Shown: positions 7,252 to 13,404 of the stretch, piece after piece
Numbering within the stretch: the stretch's first letter is position 1
Layout: every line of letters begins with the position of its first letter
DNA from: JAEZKC01 sp046538945
Lineage (GTDB): Bacteria > Fibrobacterota > Chitinivibrionia > Chitinivibrionales > Chitinispirillaceae
Direction: 5' to 3'
Assembly: GCA_046538945.1 (NCBI GenBank)
Contig: JBKHHW010000079.1
Location: 1-13,404 of the forward strand
DNA: 13,404 nucleotides
Position numbers and translations under genes: made by a program
The notes under the pieces: model-generated
Told to the model about the DNA's origin: nothing
Database searches by the model: none
The model's input: the letters and a program-made list of their open reading frames with translations, nothing else

Positions 7252-9867
7252 ATGATGAACAAGCTGTTTTTTGTCTGCGCTACGGTACTGATTCTGCTTT
7301 CCGATTCCATCAGTGCTCAGGAATATTCCTGGGGTAATGTGACCATGGGCGGGGGAGGTTTTGTGTCCGCCATAATCACCTCCAAAACGGAGCGGGATGT
7401 TATCTATGCCCGTACGGATGTGGGTGGAGCCTACCGGTGGAACGAAGCGGGGCAGTCCTGGGAATCCATTACCGACTGGATCGGTCCCGATGATATGAGC
7501 CTCATGGGAATCGAAGCTCTGGCGCTTGACCCCAACAATCCCAACCGGGTCTATATGCTGGCCGGAACGGAGTACTGGAATCCCCACAAGACCATGATTC
7601 TGCGCTCCGATGACTACGGGGCCACATTCGATACTATAAATGTGACCGATCAGTTCAAAACTCACGGCAACGGGTACGGCAGGCAGAACGGCGAGCGGCT
7701 GGCTGTGGATCCAAACGATCCGGACATCCTTTTCTGCGGGACCCGCGATGATGGTCTGTGGAAAAGTACCGACCGGGGGACCTCCTGGACCAATGTCGCT
7801 GGTGTCACGGCTCCGTCAAACGGTCTGGGGATCTGCTTTGTTCTCTTTGATGAGAACAGAGTTTCATCGGGGGTGACTCAGAGGATCTTTATCGGCATGT
7901 CCACCACCGAAGGAAATCTTTTCATGAGTGATGATGCGGGTGAGAGCTGGGAACTGATCGAGATGCCCGAACTTTCAAAACAGGTAATGCCTCAGCGGGC
8001 GGTACTCACACCCGGAGGCAGGTATCTGTATGTGACAGCTGCAAACGGTGCGGGTCCCGGTTTCGGAAACGGAGTGACCATAAGCCGGGGGGCGGTGCTC
8101 AAATACGACACGGAGGAGAAGACCTGGACCGATATCTCGCCTGAGAACTGGATCGACGATCCGCCTGATCCCGATTATCCCGGACAGACGCAGTGGGATG
8201 CGCACTTCGGCGGTTTCGGGGGTATCACCATGAATCCAGCCGATTCCAATCATATCGTGGTATCATCCATAAACGCCTGGAAACCCCAGCGCTGGGACAA
8301 TTCCACCCGTGCGGGATGGGGGGACAAGATTTTTTCCACTGAAGACGGAGGCGCAAGCTGGACCAGTGTGTTTGGCGATATAAACGATTCTGAGATCAGC
8401 GATGTCCCCGATGACGCTCCCATCGCGGTGCTTTACAAAAACGGCTACAACTGGATCGAGGGGGAAAGCATACACTGGGCGGGAAGCATCGAGTTCGATC
8501 CTTTCAACCCTGAGCGGGTTTTTGTGACTTCCGGGAACGGAATCTACATGGCCGATAACTTTTCGCCCGGGGAGCGGTTCAGGTGGAATTTCACCGTGCG
8601 CGGACTTGAGGAAACTGTGCCGATGGATCTGGTAAGTATTCCGGGCGGGCCGCTTATCACGGTTATTCTGGATTATGACGGATTCGTGCACAGCAATGTC
8701 ACTGAGCCTGTTTCCGGAAGCCGTCACTCGCCTCAGATGGGGTCCACGACCGGAATCGATTACGCGAAGCAGAATGCGGGCGTGGTGGTGAGAGTGGGAG
8801 GAAACGACAAAGCGGCTGACCACAATGAATATGTCTTTCCGCTTTACTATTCCACCGATACTGCCAGAACCTGGACCAGGTTCGCCACTCATCCCGGCCC
8901 GGGCCGGAACTACCAGGGAAAAATCGCCGTTTCATCCGACGGAGAGGTGGTGTTGTGGGCGCCGGAAGGGAAAAATGTGGTTTTGCGCACTGAGGACTGG
9001 GGTGAAACCTGGACGGAATGTGAAGGAATTTCACACGAGACACCTATCCCCACAGCTGACCCGGTCAACCCCGATGTGTTTTATGCTTTCGGAGGAGAGG
9101 TTTACAGGAGTACCGATAAGGGATTGACTTTCACCAAAGCGGGCGAGCGTAACTTTTCCTGGACCAATGACATGCAGGTGGCTCCCGGACGGGAAGGTCA
9201 CGTGTGGGTCGTCGGATTTGCCTGGGATGGAGTGAACGGTGGTTTTCTGGCCCGATCCATCGACGGGGGAGCCACATTTGTGGATATCGACCCTCAGAAC
9301 GATTCTGCGTACACTCAGAAAGTCCAGCATGCCGAAGCTGTGGGTTTTGGAAAAGAGGCTCCCGGGGCCGATTATCCCGCCATTTACATCTACGGTACCA
9401 TAGACGGTGTAAAGGGCGTCTGGCAGTCAATCGACGAAGCCAAAAGCTGGACGCGGATAGATGATGAGATGCATCAGTTCGGGGCTCTTGCAAACGGCAA
9501 TTTCGTGCGGGGTGATGCCAACACGTTCGGAGTGGTGTACAAGAGTACAGCCGGGCGGGGGATCGCGGTCCGGATGCCCTCAGGCTGGGTTGATGATGAT
9601 CCGGTAAGTCCGGTTGCTGTCAGTAATAAAGTTCGTACCCGTCAGGCATGGATTTCTGATAACTCGCTTGTTCTGAATACCGCGGATGGTCTTCTGAATG
9701 TGAAGGTCTACAGCCTGAACGGCCGTCTGGTGAGTCACAGAACTTTCACCCAACCTGCTAAACTGAATGTCGGTTCTCTAGTCAAGGCAAAAGGAACCTA
9801 CATCGTTTCAGTAGTAAAAAATTCGGATAAGGTCATACTGAGCAGAGTTTTCAGTAAAGTGAAGTAA
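7252..9867 (+). CDS. Secreted GH74 family xyloglucanase/endoglucanase with C-terminal sorting-like domain
   Basis: An 871-aa exported enzyme. Residues 1-22 form a signal peptide (MMNKLFF...SISA, cleavage before Q23). Residues ~24-777 match GH74, a double seven-bladed beta-propeller that cuts beta-1,4-glucan, mainly xyloglucan. GGGGFVSAI and YARTDVGGAYRW (52-63) contain the expected catalytic Asp D56; LMGIEALALDPNNPNRVY follows; TTGIDYA contains the second catalytic Asp, D503. At least nine Asp-box-like motifs (e.g. STDRGTSW, STEDGGASW, RTEDWGETW, STDKGLTF) are spread along the protein. Residues ~790-871 (NVKVYSLNGRLVSH ... KGTYIVSVV) resemble the Por_Secre_tail/T9SS type A-like sorting domain of FCB bacteria, so the enzyme is probably released or surface-attached. 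GGGGAG lies five bases before ATG 7252; ATG 7255 is an alternative start. The gene is intact, with a terminator at 9905. Confidence 0.92.
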   Translation: MMNKLFFVCATVLILLSDSISAQEYSWGNVTMGGGGFVSAIITSKTERDVIYARTDVGGAYRWNEAGQSWESITDWIGPDDMSLMGIEALALDPNNPNRVYMLAGTEYWNPHKTMILRSDDYGATFDTINVTDQFKTHGNGYGRQNGERLAVDPNDPDILFCGTRDDGLWKSTDRGTSWTNVAGVTAPSNGLGICFVLFDENRVSSGVTQRIFIGMSTTEGNLFMSDDAGESWELIEMPELSKQVMPQRAVLTPGGRYLYVTAANGAGPGFGNGVTISRGAVLKYDTEEKTWTDISPENWIDDPPDPDYPGQTQWDAHFGGFGGITMNPADSNHIVVSSINAWKPQRWDNSTRAGWGDKIFSTEDGGASWTSVFGDINDSEISDVPDDAPIAVLYKNGYNWIEGESIHWAGSIEFDPFNPERVFVTSGNGIYMADNFSPGERFRWNFTVRGLEETVPMDLVSIPGGPLITVILDYDGFVHSNVTEPVSGSRHSPQMGSTTGIDYAKQNAGVVVRVGGNDKAADHNEYVFPLYYSTDTARTWTRFATHPGPGRNYQGKIAVSSDGEVVLWAPEGKNVVLRTEDWGETWTECEGISHETPIPTADPVNPDVFYAFGGEVYRSTDKGLTFTKAGERNFSWTNDMQVAPGREGHVWVVGFAWDGVNGGFLARSIDGGATFVDIDPQNDSAYTQKVQHAEAVGFGKEAPGADYPAIYIYGTIDGVKGVWQSIDEAKSWTRIDDEMHQFGALANGNFVRGDANTFGVVYKSTAGRGIAVRMPSGWVDDDPVSPVAVSNKVRTRQAWISDNSLVLNTADGLLNVKVYSLNGRLVSHRTFTQPAKLNVGSLVKAKGTYIVSVVKNSDKVILSRVFSKVK

Positions 9868-9904
9868 TCGGCAGTTCTTCAGAGGTATAGATTGAGCAGG
9901 TTAT

Positions 9905-9937
9905 ATGAAAAAGGGAGCTTCTGGCTCTCTTTTTCAT
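9905..9937. terminator. Bidirectional intrinsic terminator between convergent genes
   Basis: The stem pairs 9905-9918 with 9924-9937 (14 pairs, one G-T wobble) around a 5-base loop. The centre is GGGAGC/GCTCTC, and it is flanked by A5 on the left and T5 on the right. Either strand therefore gives a GC stem followed by a U-run. It lies 38 bases after the xyloglucanase stop and 12 bases after the end of the minus-strand membrane-protein gene, and so can serve both. Confidence 0.85.
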
Positions 9938-9949
9938 AGTGGACTTGGG

Positions 9950-10765
9950 TCACCCCTTTTGAAGTACTTTGAAAAGAGATCCGGTCAGCTCATGTCTGGA
10001 GTCCAGAAGAGAGGCGATTACCAGAAGGCTTATCGACAGCGTTGCACCCATTATAGAATTGAACGGCATATCAAACCCCAGAAAATTACCCGCGGCAAAT
10101 ACTCCCTGAGTCAGTCCGAAGATGCCAAATCCGACTATCGCCCCGTAGAAACCTATTTTCAGTTTCATAATTAGCGCCAAAAGAAGCAGAGAATCGACAA
10201 CGATCATGGAAAAATGGACCCACAGGCTCCAAAGTGAAGAGTTTTCCAGATCCAGTGTGGCGATGCCCTGAATGTGAATGATTAACCCGATGCACAACAC
10301 GATCAGGGGAATTTTTGAAAATCCTGAGTGGATCATTGTGCGAATCCAATAGTAACCGCTTTTGGGACAGAGAAGCTTCGGGAGGGTGAGAAACGAGAAC
10401 AGAAAACAGGCGAACTGAAGAGAAAAGGAGGGCACTTCCCAGACTTGATGAGTAATCATACGGGAGGAGAAGAAGGAGTAGTTTATTATGACATCCGCGG
10501 AGATCACAATGAATGCTGCAACCGCACCGGCAGACCTTTTTACAATCAGCAGAAACGCAATAATAGGATTGATAAAAAGTAGCGAGGTCCAGAAATAGTT
10601 ACAGAACCGGCTTATGTCACCGATTCCGGAATAGCCCGGAAAGCCCAGCTGAATCACATCGGCAGTGTGAGTCGCAGTTCCGATAAGGAATGAGAGTACC
10701 AGCACGGCTGTGATGAATTTGTCGGCCGTTTCATCGTACTTCGGCTCAGATTCGTTTTTTTTCAT
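9950..10765 (-). CDS. Polytopic membrane protein with internal duplication
   Basis: A 271-aa protein with about eight hydrophobic segments in two similar halves. The first half (about 17-132) has HTAD at 33-36, W59, a helix 'WTSLLFINPIIAFLLIVKRSAG' ending with K76, and D91 in 'VISADVIINYSFF'. The second half (about 152-255) has HIQG at 164-167, W182, D191 and a helix ending with K201. H, W and K-x-x-x-G recur at similar spacing, which suggests an ancient tandem duplication. I recall single-domain bacterial membrane proteins of unknown function that look like the first half, but cannot name a family. The ATG at 10765 overlaps the stop of the 35-codon gene upstream (ATGA); there is no strong separate Shine-Dalgarno, so translational coupling is likely. 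Confidence 0.8.
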   Translation of the reverse strand: MKKNESEPKYDETADKFITAVLVLSFLIGTATHTADVIQLGFPGYSGIGDISRFCNYFWTSLLFINPIIAFLLIVKRSAGAVAAFIVISADVIINYSFFSSRMITHQVWEVPSFSLQFACFLFSFLTLPKLLCPKSGYYWIRTMIHSGFSKIPLIVLCIGLIIHIQGIATLDLENSSLWSLWVHFSMIVVDSLLLLALIMKLKIGFYGAIVGFGIFGLTQGVFAAGNFLGFDMPFNSIMGATLSISLLVIASLLDSRHELTGSLFKVLQKG

Positions 10766-10869
10766 ATCACTTTTTCTGCATCGTGGGGGTTAAACTGAAA
10801 AATAATGGTTCCTCCCAAAAGAGCAAAGAATATCAGAAGAAAAGTTAAGATTTCTTTGGGACTGATCAT
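10762..10869 (-). CDS. Small single-pass membrane peptide, 35 aa
   Basis: From ATG 10869 the minus strand encodes 35 residues: MISPKEI, a hydrophobic helix LTFLLIFFALLGGTIIF (residues 8-24), then a polar tail QFNPHDAEKVI. The TGA (10764-10762) overlaps the ATG of the 271-aa membrane-protein gene in the arrangement ATGA, a strong sign of a real translated frame. The Shine-Dalgarno is weak (AAAACGG just before the ATG). The topology suggests a membrane microprotein that could assist its larger partner. It is not a recognised family. Confidence 0.6.
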   Translation of the reverse strand: MISPKEILTFLLIFFALLGGTIIFQFNPHDAEKVI

Positions 10870-11008
10870 CCGTTTTAATTTCCGGATTACCTGCAGGTGC
10901 GTAAATTTTATCTTCTGTTCGCAACGGAGCAGCTACGATTGCTCATCCATCTGCTAATCATTATTTTTCAGAGAACTTTTCGTTTCATGTCTCAAGAGGA
11001 GGGCCTCA
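10870..11008. promoter_or_regulatory. Divergent intergenic region with 10-bp palindrome
   Basis: These 139 bases separate the minus-strand membrane unit from the plus-strand lipoprotein gene. A perfect palindrome ACCTGCAGGT lies at 10889-10898, 21 bases before the ATG of the small peptide gene, and may be an operator or chance. AT-rich stretches (10900-10915 and 10955-10975) could hold promoters, but none is clear. Confidence 0.4.
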
Positions 11009-12298
11009 ATGGGTTTCGCTGTGCTGAAGAGGGGAATCGTCGCCGCATTGGTTTGCGCATCAATGTTCTACTGTACTAATCCCAGTGGAGTTTCGGATTC
11101 CACTCCGCCTGTAATCAATCTTCAAAGTAAAGCCGATACTGTCTACCTGGCCAATCCCTGGGAAGCTCCCCGGATTTCTGCCACCGATGACGAAGACGGG
11201 GATCTCTCCTCTTCGGTCAGACTGAAAGGAGAAGTGAATACGTATAGAATCGGAGCCTATCCGCTTGCTGTTTCCGTGTCTGACGAGGCCGGAAACAGAG
11301 CACTTGATACCCTGACAGTGCACGTGGTAACCGATCCTTCCATCATCGCCTGGTACCCCTTCCATGGAAATGTTAAGGATTACAGCGGAAGTGGTTTCCA
11401 CGGAACCGAGGTAGGCAGTCCCGTCATGACCGATGACCGTTTCGGGAATGAAAACAGCGCATATAGTTTCGATGGAAGCAGCCATATAAGTGTTGACTAT
11501 GCAACTGATCTTGACTTTGTTTCTCCGTTTTCCATAAGCGTCTGGGCCAAATCGGAGGTCCCCGGTGCAGATTACACCACAGATGCGTTCATCATAGATC
11601 TGGGATTCGGAGCTGAAAGGGATTATGCCATATTCTACAGTCCAAGTAACGGACTCTGCTTTCGTTATGCGGGGAAAAACTGTTCAAATGATACGGTAAA
11701 TATAGGTGAGTGGCATCATTATGCCCTGGTCTTCACCGGTGATGAGCTTCAGGGCTTTATCGATGGTGAACAGGTGGGATCAGTCGAGACCGGACCGTTG
11801 GATAATGACGATGACCCGCTGAGAATCGGTTCCCAGAGTAAAAAGGTGGAACGTCTGTGGAAGGGCACTATTGATGATGTGGTCATCTACGATATCGCTC
11901 TGACAGGTGAGCAGGTTGAGAACCTTTCATCCGCGGATGCCCTGGTTCCCGATACAACGGTTGATCCCGGCACCGGTCCGGGCGACCCCGGAACAGGCCC
12001 CGGAGATCCTCCGGAGGTGGTCACCGGCCTCGAAGCCACGGTGACCGGTACTTCAGGCAACCTCAGACTCACTCTCACCTGGGATGAGGTTCCTTCGGCT
12101 CTCGGTTACGGAATTTACTTCAATCCGGGTACCACCGTTTCCAGGAATGACTACTACCGCGTATCGGTAGGCAACAGCAGGACTTTCACCACCGAACTGA
12201 CAGAGGGTGAGACGTATACGTTTGCTGTGACTTTCAATACGGGAAACAGTGAATCCCCGTTCTCTGAACCGGTGACCGTGCTTTTCGAAGCGCCCTGA
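11009..12298 (+). CDS. Surface lipoprotein: DUF5011-like + LamG-like + fibronectin III-like domains
   Basis: A 429-aa exported protein. Residues 1-22 form a signal peptide ending at C22 (ASMFYC), probably a lipoprotein, although the lipobox is atypical (Tyr at -1). Residues ~32-107 resemble DUF5011/HYR immunoglobulin-like domains (STPPVINL, SATDDEDGDLSSSV, VSVSDEAGN). Residues ~110-305 match the LamG/concanavalin-like domain Laminin_G_3 (AWYPFHGNVKDYSGSGFHG, AYSFDGSSHISV, WHHYALVF, FIDGEQVG, GTIDDVVIYDIALTGEQV). A Pro/Gly/Asp/Thr linker follows (~314-333), then a fibronectin III-like domain (~335-428). No catalytic motif is visible, so binding to carbohydrate or protein at the cell surface is the likely role. 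The start at ATG 11009 is supported by GAGGAGGG upstream. A hairpin follows the stop. Confidence 0.85.
   Translation: MGFAVLKRGIVAALVCASMFYCTNPSGVSDSTPPVINLQSKADTVYLANPWEAPRISATDDEDGDLSSSVRLKGEVNTYRIGAYPLAVSVSDEAGNRALDTLTVHVVTDPSIIAWYPFHGNVKDYSGSGFHGTEVGSPVMTDDRFGNENSAYSFDGSSHISVDYATDLDFVSPFSISVWAKSEVPGADYTTDAFIIDLGFGAERDYAIFYSPSNGLCFRYAGKNCSNDTVNIGEWHHYALVFTGDELQGFIDGEQVGSVETGPLDNDDDPLRIGSQSKKVERLWKGTIDDVVIYDIALTGEQVENLSSADALVPDTTVDPGTGPGDPGTGPGDPPEVVTGLEATVTGTSGNLRLTLTWDEVPSALGYGIYFNPGTTVSRNDYYRVSVGNSRTFTTELTEGETYTFAVTFNTGNSESPFSEPVTVLFEAP
11963..12010 (+). repeat. In-gene linker repeat DPGTGPG x2
   Basis: Two 21-base units (11963-11983 and 11984-12004) encode DPGTGPG twice, and a further DP follows at 12005-12010. 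The protein units are identical while six of the seven codons differ at synonymous third positions. It forms a flexible linker between the LamG-like and Fn3-like domains. Confidence 0.85.
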
Positions 12299-12318
12299 TC
12301 CGAAGTATTGACTTTCCA

Positions 12319-12343
12319 GCCGCGGTCTGTAAAGGACCGCGGC
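12319..12343 (+). terminator. Terminator-like hairpin after the lipoprotein gene
   Basis: Perfect 9-bp arms GCCGCGGTC (12319-12327) and GACCGCGGC (12335-12343) enclose a 7-base loop, 20 bases after the lipoprotein stop. The tail is pyrimidine-rich (ATCTCTTCC) but has no clean T-run, so it may be a weak intrinsic terminator or an RNA 3'-end stabiliser. Confidence 0.6.
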
Positions 12344-12473
12344 CGGATCTCTTCCACTTGCGAACCCACTCATTTCCAAACGCGAGAGTACTCACTGCAA
12401 TGCCGAATCAGAAAAGCATCATTTGCATCACCATGGAGATGATTTAGAGAAGAAATCTGGTGATTATGATAAC

Positions 12474-12495
12474 GGAGGAACTGAATTCTGATTGA
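12474..12495 (+). promoter_or_regulatory. Strong ribosome-binding site with non-canonical start context
   Basis: GGAGG (12474-12478) precedes the GNAT frame, in which TGA (12482-12484) is followed directly by ATT (12485), CTG (12488) and ATT (12491); there is no ATG, GTG or TTG at normal spacing. A mini-frame ATG 12466 to TGA 12495 (nine residues, MITEELNSD) runs over the same site in another frame and could be a leader peptide that tunes initiation. Confidence 0.5.
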
Positions 12496-12970
12496 AATTC
12501 TTACCGCCCAGAACAGCGATCAGCTGCAAAATGCTTTGAAAGTGGTATATGAAGTATTCGATGAGTTCGTGGCCCCATCCTATTCCCGGGAGGGTGTCGA
12601 GACTTTTTTCAGACATGTGACTGTGGAGTTTCTTCAGTCGCTGAGTGAAAGATTCGGCTTTGTGCTCAGAGCCGTGCACGAAGGTGAAACCGTGGGAGTC
12701 ATTGCGGTCAGGGATAAAAACCATATCGCTTTGTTTTTTGTTAAGGGAAATTATCAGGGCAGGGGAGTGGGAAGGGCATTGCTTGACAGGGCAAGAGATA
12801 TTGTCGCTGCGGAAGGCGAAACCTGTATGCATGTGCACTCCTCGCCTTTTGCGGTGAGGCACTACGAGGCGCTTGGATTCAGAACGACAGGCCCGGAGAA
12901 AACCGAAACGGGTATCCGCTATATTCCTATGGAGGCGGATATTGTACTACAGAAAAGAGACAGCCGATAG
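12488..12970 (+). CDS. GNAT family N-acetyltransferase, probable CTG (or ATT) start
   Basis: About 160 aa. From CTG 12488 the product begins MIEILTAQNS, the usual opening of GNAT proteins, and GGAGG lies nine bases upstream. The first ordinary start in frame is TTG 12536, which has no ribosome-binding site and would remove beta-strand 1 and part of helix 1. The acetyl-CoA-binding motif A is 'FFVKGNYQGRGVGRALLDRARDI' (about 83-105, with QGRGVGRA), and the C-terminal motif is 'HSSPFAVRHYEALGF' (about 117-131). It transfers acetyl from acetyl-CoA to an amine; the substrate is unknown. It lies eight bases before the next GNAT gene in an evident operon. A sequencing or real mutation ATG to CTG could explain the start. 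Confidence 0.82.
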   Translation: MIEILTAQNSDQLQNALKVVYEVFDEFVAPSYSREGVETFFRHVTVEFLQSLSERFGFVLRAVHEGETVGVIAVRDKNHIALFFVKGNYQGRGVGRALLDRARDIVAAEGETCMHVHSSPFAVRHYEALGFRTTGPEKTETGIRYIPMEADIVLQKRDSR

Positions 12971-12978
12971 GTATACGT

Positions 12979-13398
12979 ATGGATGTGACCATAAGAGAAT
13001 ACGGTTCAGAAGACAGGGATGCCGTGATTCAAATCTGGAACGAGGTCTTTTCGGATGGAACGCCCCATAATGATCCCTCACTTTCTTTGAAAAGAAAAGT
13101 CGGCATGGGTGACGGGTTGTTGCTGCTGGCCCAAAAAGATGGAAAAGTTGTCGGGACGGTAATGGGGGGATATGACGGGCACAGAGGGTGGATCTATTCT
13201 CTTGCAGTTCTTCCCGACTATAGAAGAAACGGAATCGCCACAAAGCTTCTGGGTGAAATGCAGAAGAAGCTTTCAGAGCTGGGGAGTCCTAAAATCAACC
13301 TTCAGGTAAGAGAAGACAACGCGGGAGTCATAGAGTTCTACCGCAAATGCGGCTTCGAGGTGGAAAGAAGAGTCAGCATGGGTAAGAAGCTGTATTGA
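12979..13398 (+). CDS. ypeA: YpeA-like GNAT acetyltransferase
   Basis: A complete 139-aa GNAT protein. The pattern 'HNDPSLSLKRKVGMGDGLLLLA' (30-51), 'VVGTVMGGYDGHRGWIYSLAVLPDYRRNGIATKLL' (57-91), 'INLQVREDNAGVIEFYRKCGFE' (106-127) and the ending 'SMGKKL' match the YpeA group closely. The acetyl-CoA loop is RRNGIA (82-87). The cellular substrate of YpeA is not well established. The start at ATG 12979 lies eight bases after the TAG of the first GNAT gene, with only a weak AGG before it, so reinitiation is likely. The two GNATs are of different subgroups and are not a recent duplication. Confidence 0.87.
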   Translation: MDVTIREYGSEDRDAVIQIWNEVFSDGTPHNDPSLSLKRKVGMGDGLLLLAQKDGKVVGTVMGGYDGHRGWIYSLAVLPDYRRNGIATKLLGEMQKKLSELGSPKINLQVREDNAGVIEFYRKCGFEVERRVSMGKKLY

Positions 13399-13404
13399 AT
13401 GCTG

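Noticed and set aside
8263..8892. Minus-strand 209-codon frame inside the xyloglucanase gene
   Set aside because: It is a shadow of the GH74 coding frame, which has catalytic residues and Asp-boxes across this stretch.
9905..10174. Plus-strand 89-codon frame starting at ATG 9905
   Set aside because: Its start codon is part of the terminator stem and the rest is antisense to the membrane-protein gene.
12488..13398. The two GNAT genes as a toxin or a recent tandem duplication
   Set aside because: They belong to different GNAT subgroups with little shared sequence outside the acetyl-CoA loop, and neither is paired with an antitoxin-like gene.

Overview
The window looks like a chromosomal segment of a Gram-negative, polysaccharide-degrading bacterium. 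The GC content is moderate (roughly 50%) and genes lie on both strands. Several genes point to an outer-membrane organism that exports enzymes to its surface: a TIGR03546/TIGR03545-type envelope gene pair, a secreted GH74-type xyloglucanase with a C-terminal sorting-like domain, and a surface lipoprotein of the DUF5011-like/LamG/Fn3 type. The style fits the Fibrobacterota/Chitinispirillia or a relative in the FCB group, but no rRNA or marker gene is present to prove it. I see no tRNA, CRISPR array, transposase or phage gene.

Layout. Bases 1-2225 (minus strand) hold nearly all of a glycogen-debranching-type glycosidase gene, whose 3' end lies outside the window. Divergent from it, 2415-4735 (plus) is the translationally coupled TIGR03546/TIGR03545 pair. 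A gap of about 360 bases follows, with a perfect 13-bp inverted repeat and a 52-codon minus-strand reading frame that may be a gene remnant. Next come a small membrane protein (5095-5580, plus) and, convergent and overlapping it by 52 bases, a two-gene minus-strand unit: an SRPBCC protein and a conserved-looking 108-aa protein. A divergent FMN-dependent reductase (6513-7094) precedes the 2.6-kb xyloglucanase gene (7252-9867), which ends at a strong bidirectional terminator. On the minus strand, 10869-9950 holds a 35-codon membrane peptide gene coupled by an ATGA overlap to a membrane protein with an internal duplication. Divergent from that is the surface lipoprotein gene (11009-12298) with its own terminator-like hairpin. 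The window closes with two GNAT acetyltransferases in tandem. The first appears to start at a non-canonical codon and the second is YpeA-like.

How they may work together. The xyloglucanase (extracellular plant glucan cleavage) and the debranching-type enzyme (intracellular alpha-glucan turnover) both concern carbohydrate use, but they are separate units and I do not claim one pathway. The LamG lipoprotein could bind carbohydrate or protein at the surface. The least understood parts are the TIGR03546/TIGR03545 pair, which I infer to be an AsmA-like envelope system with a DUF2062-like membrane partner, and the small-peptide/duplicated-membrane-protein pair at 9950-10869.
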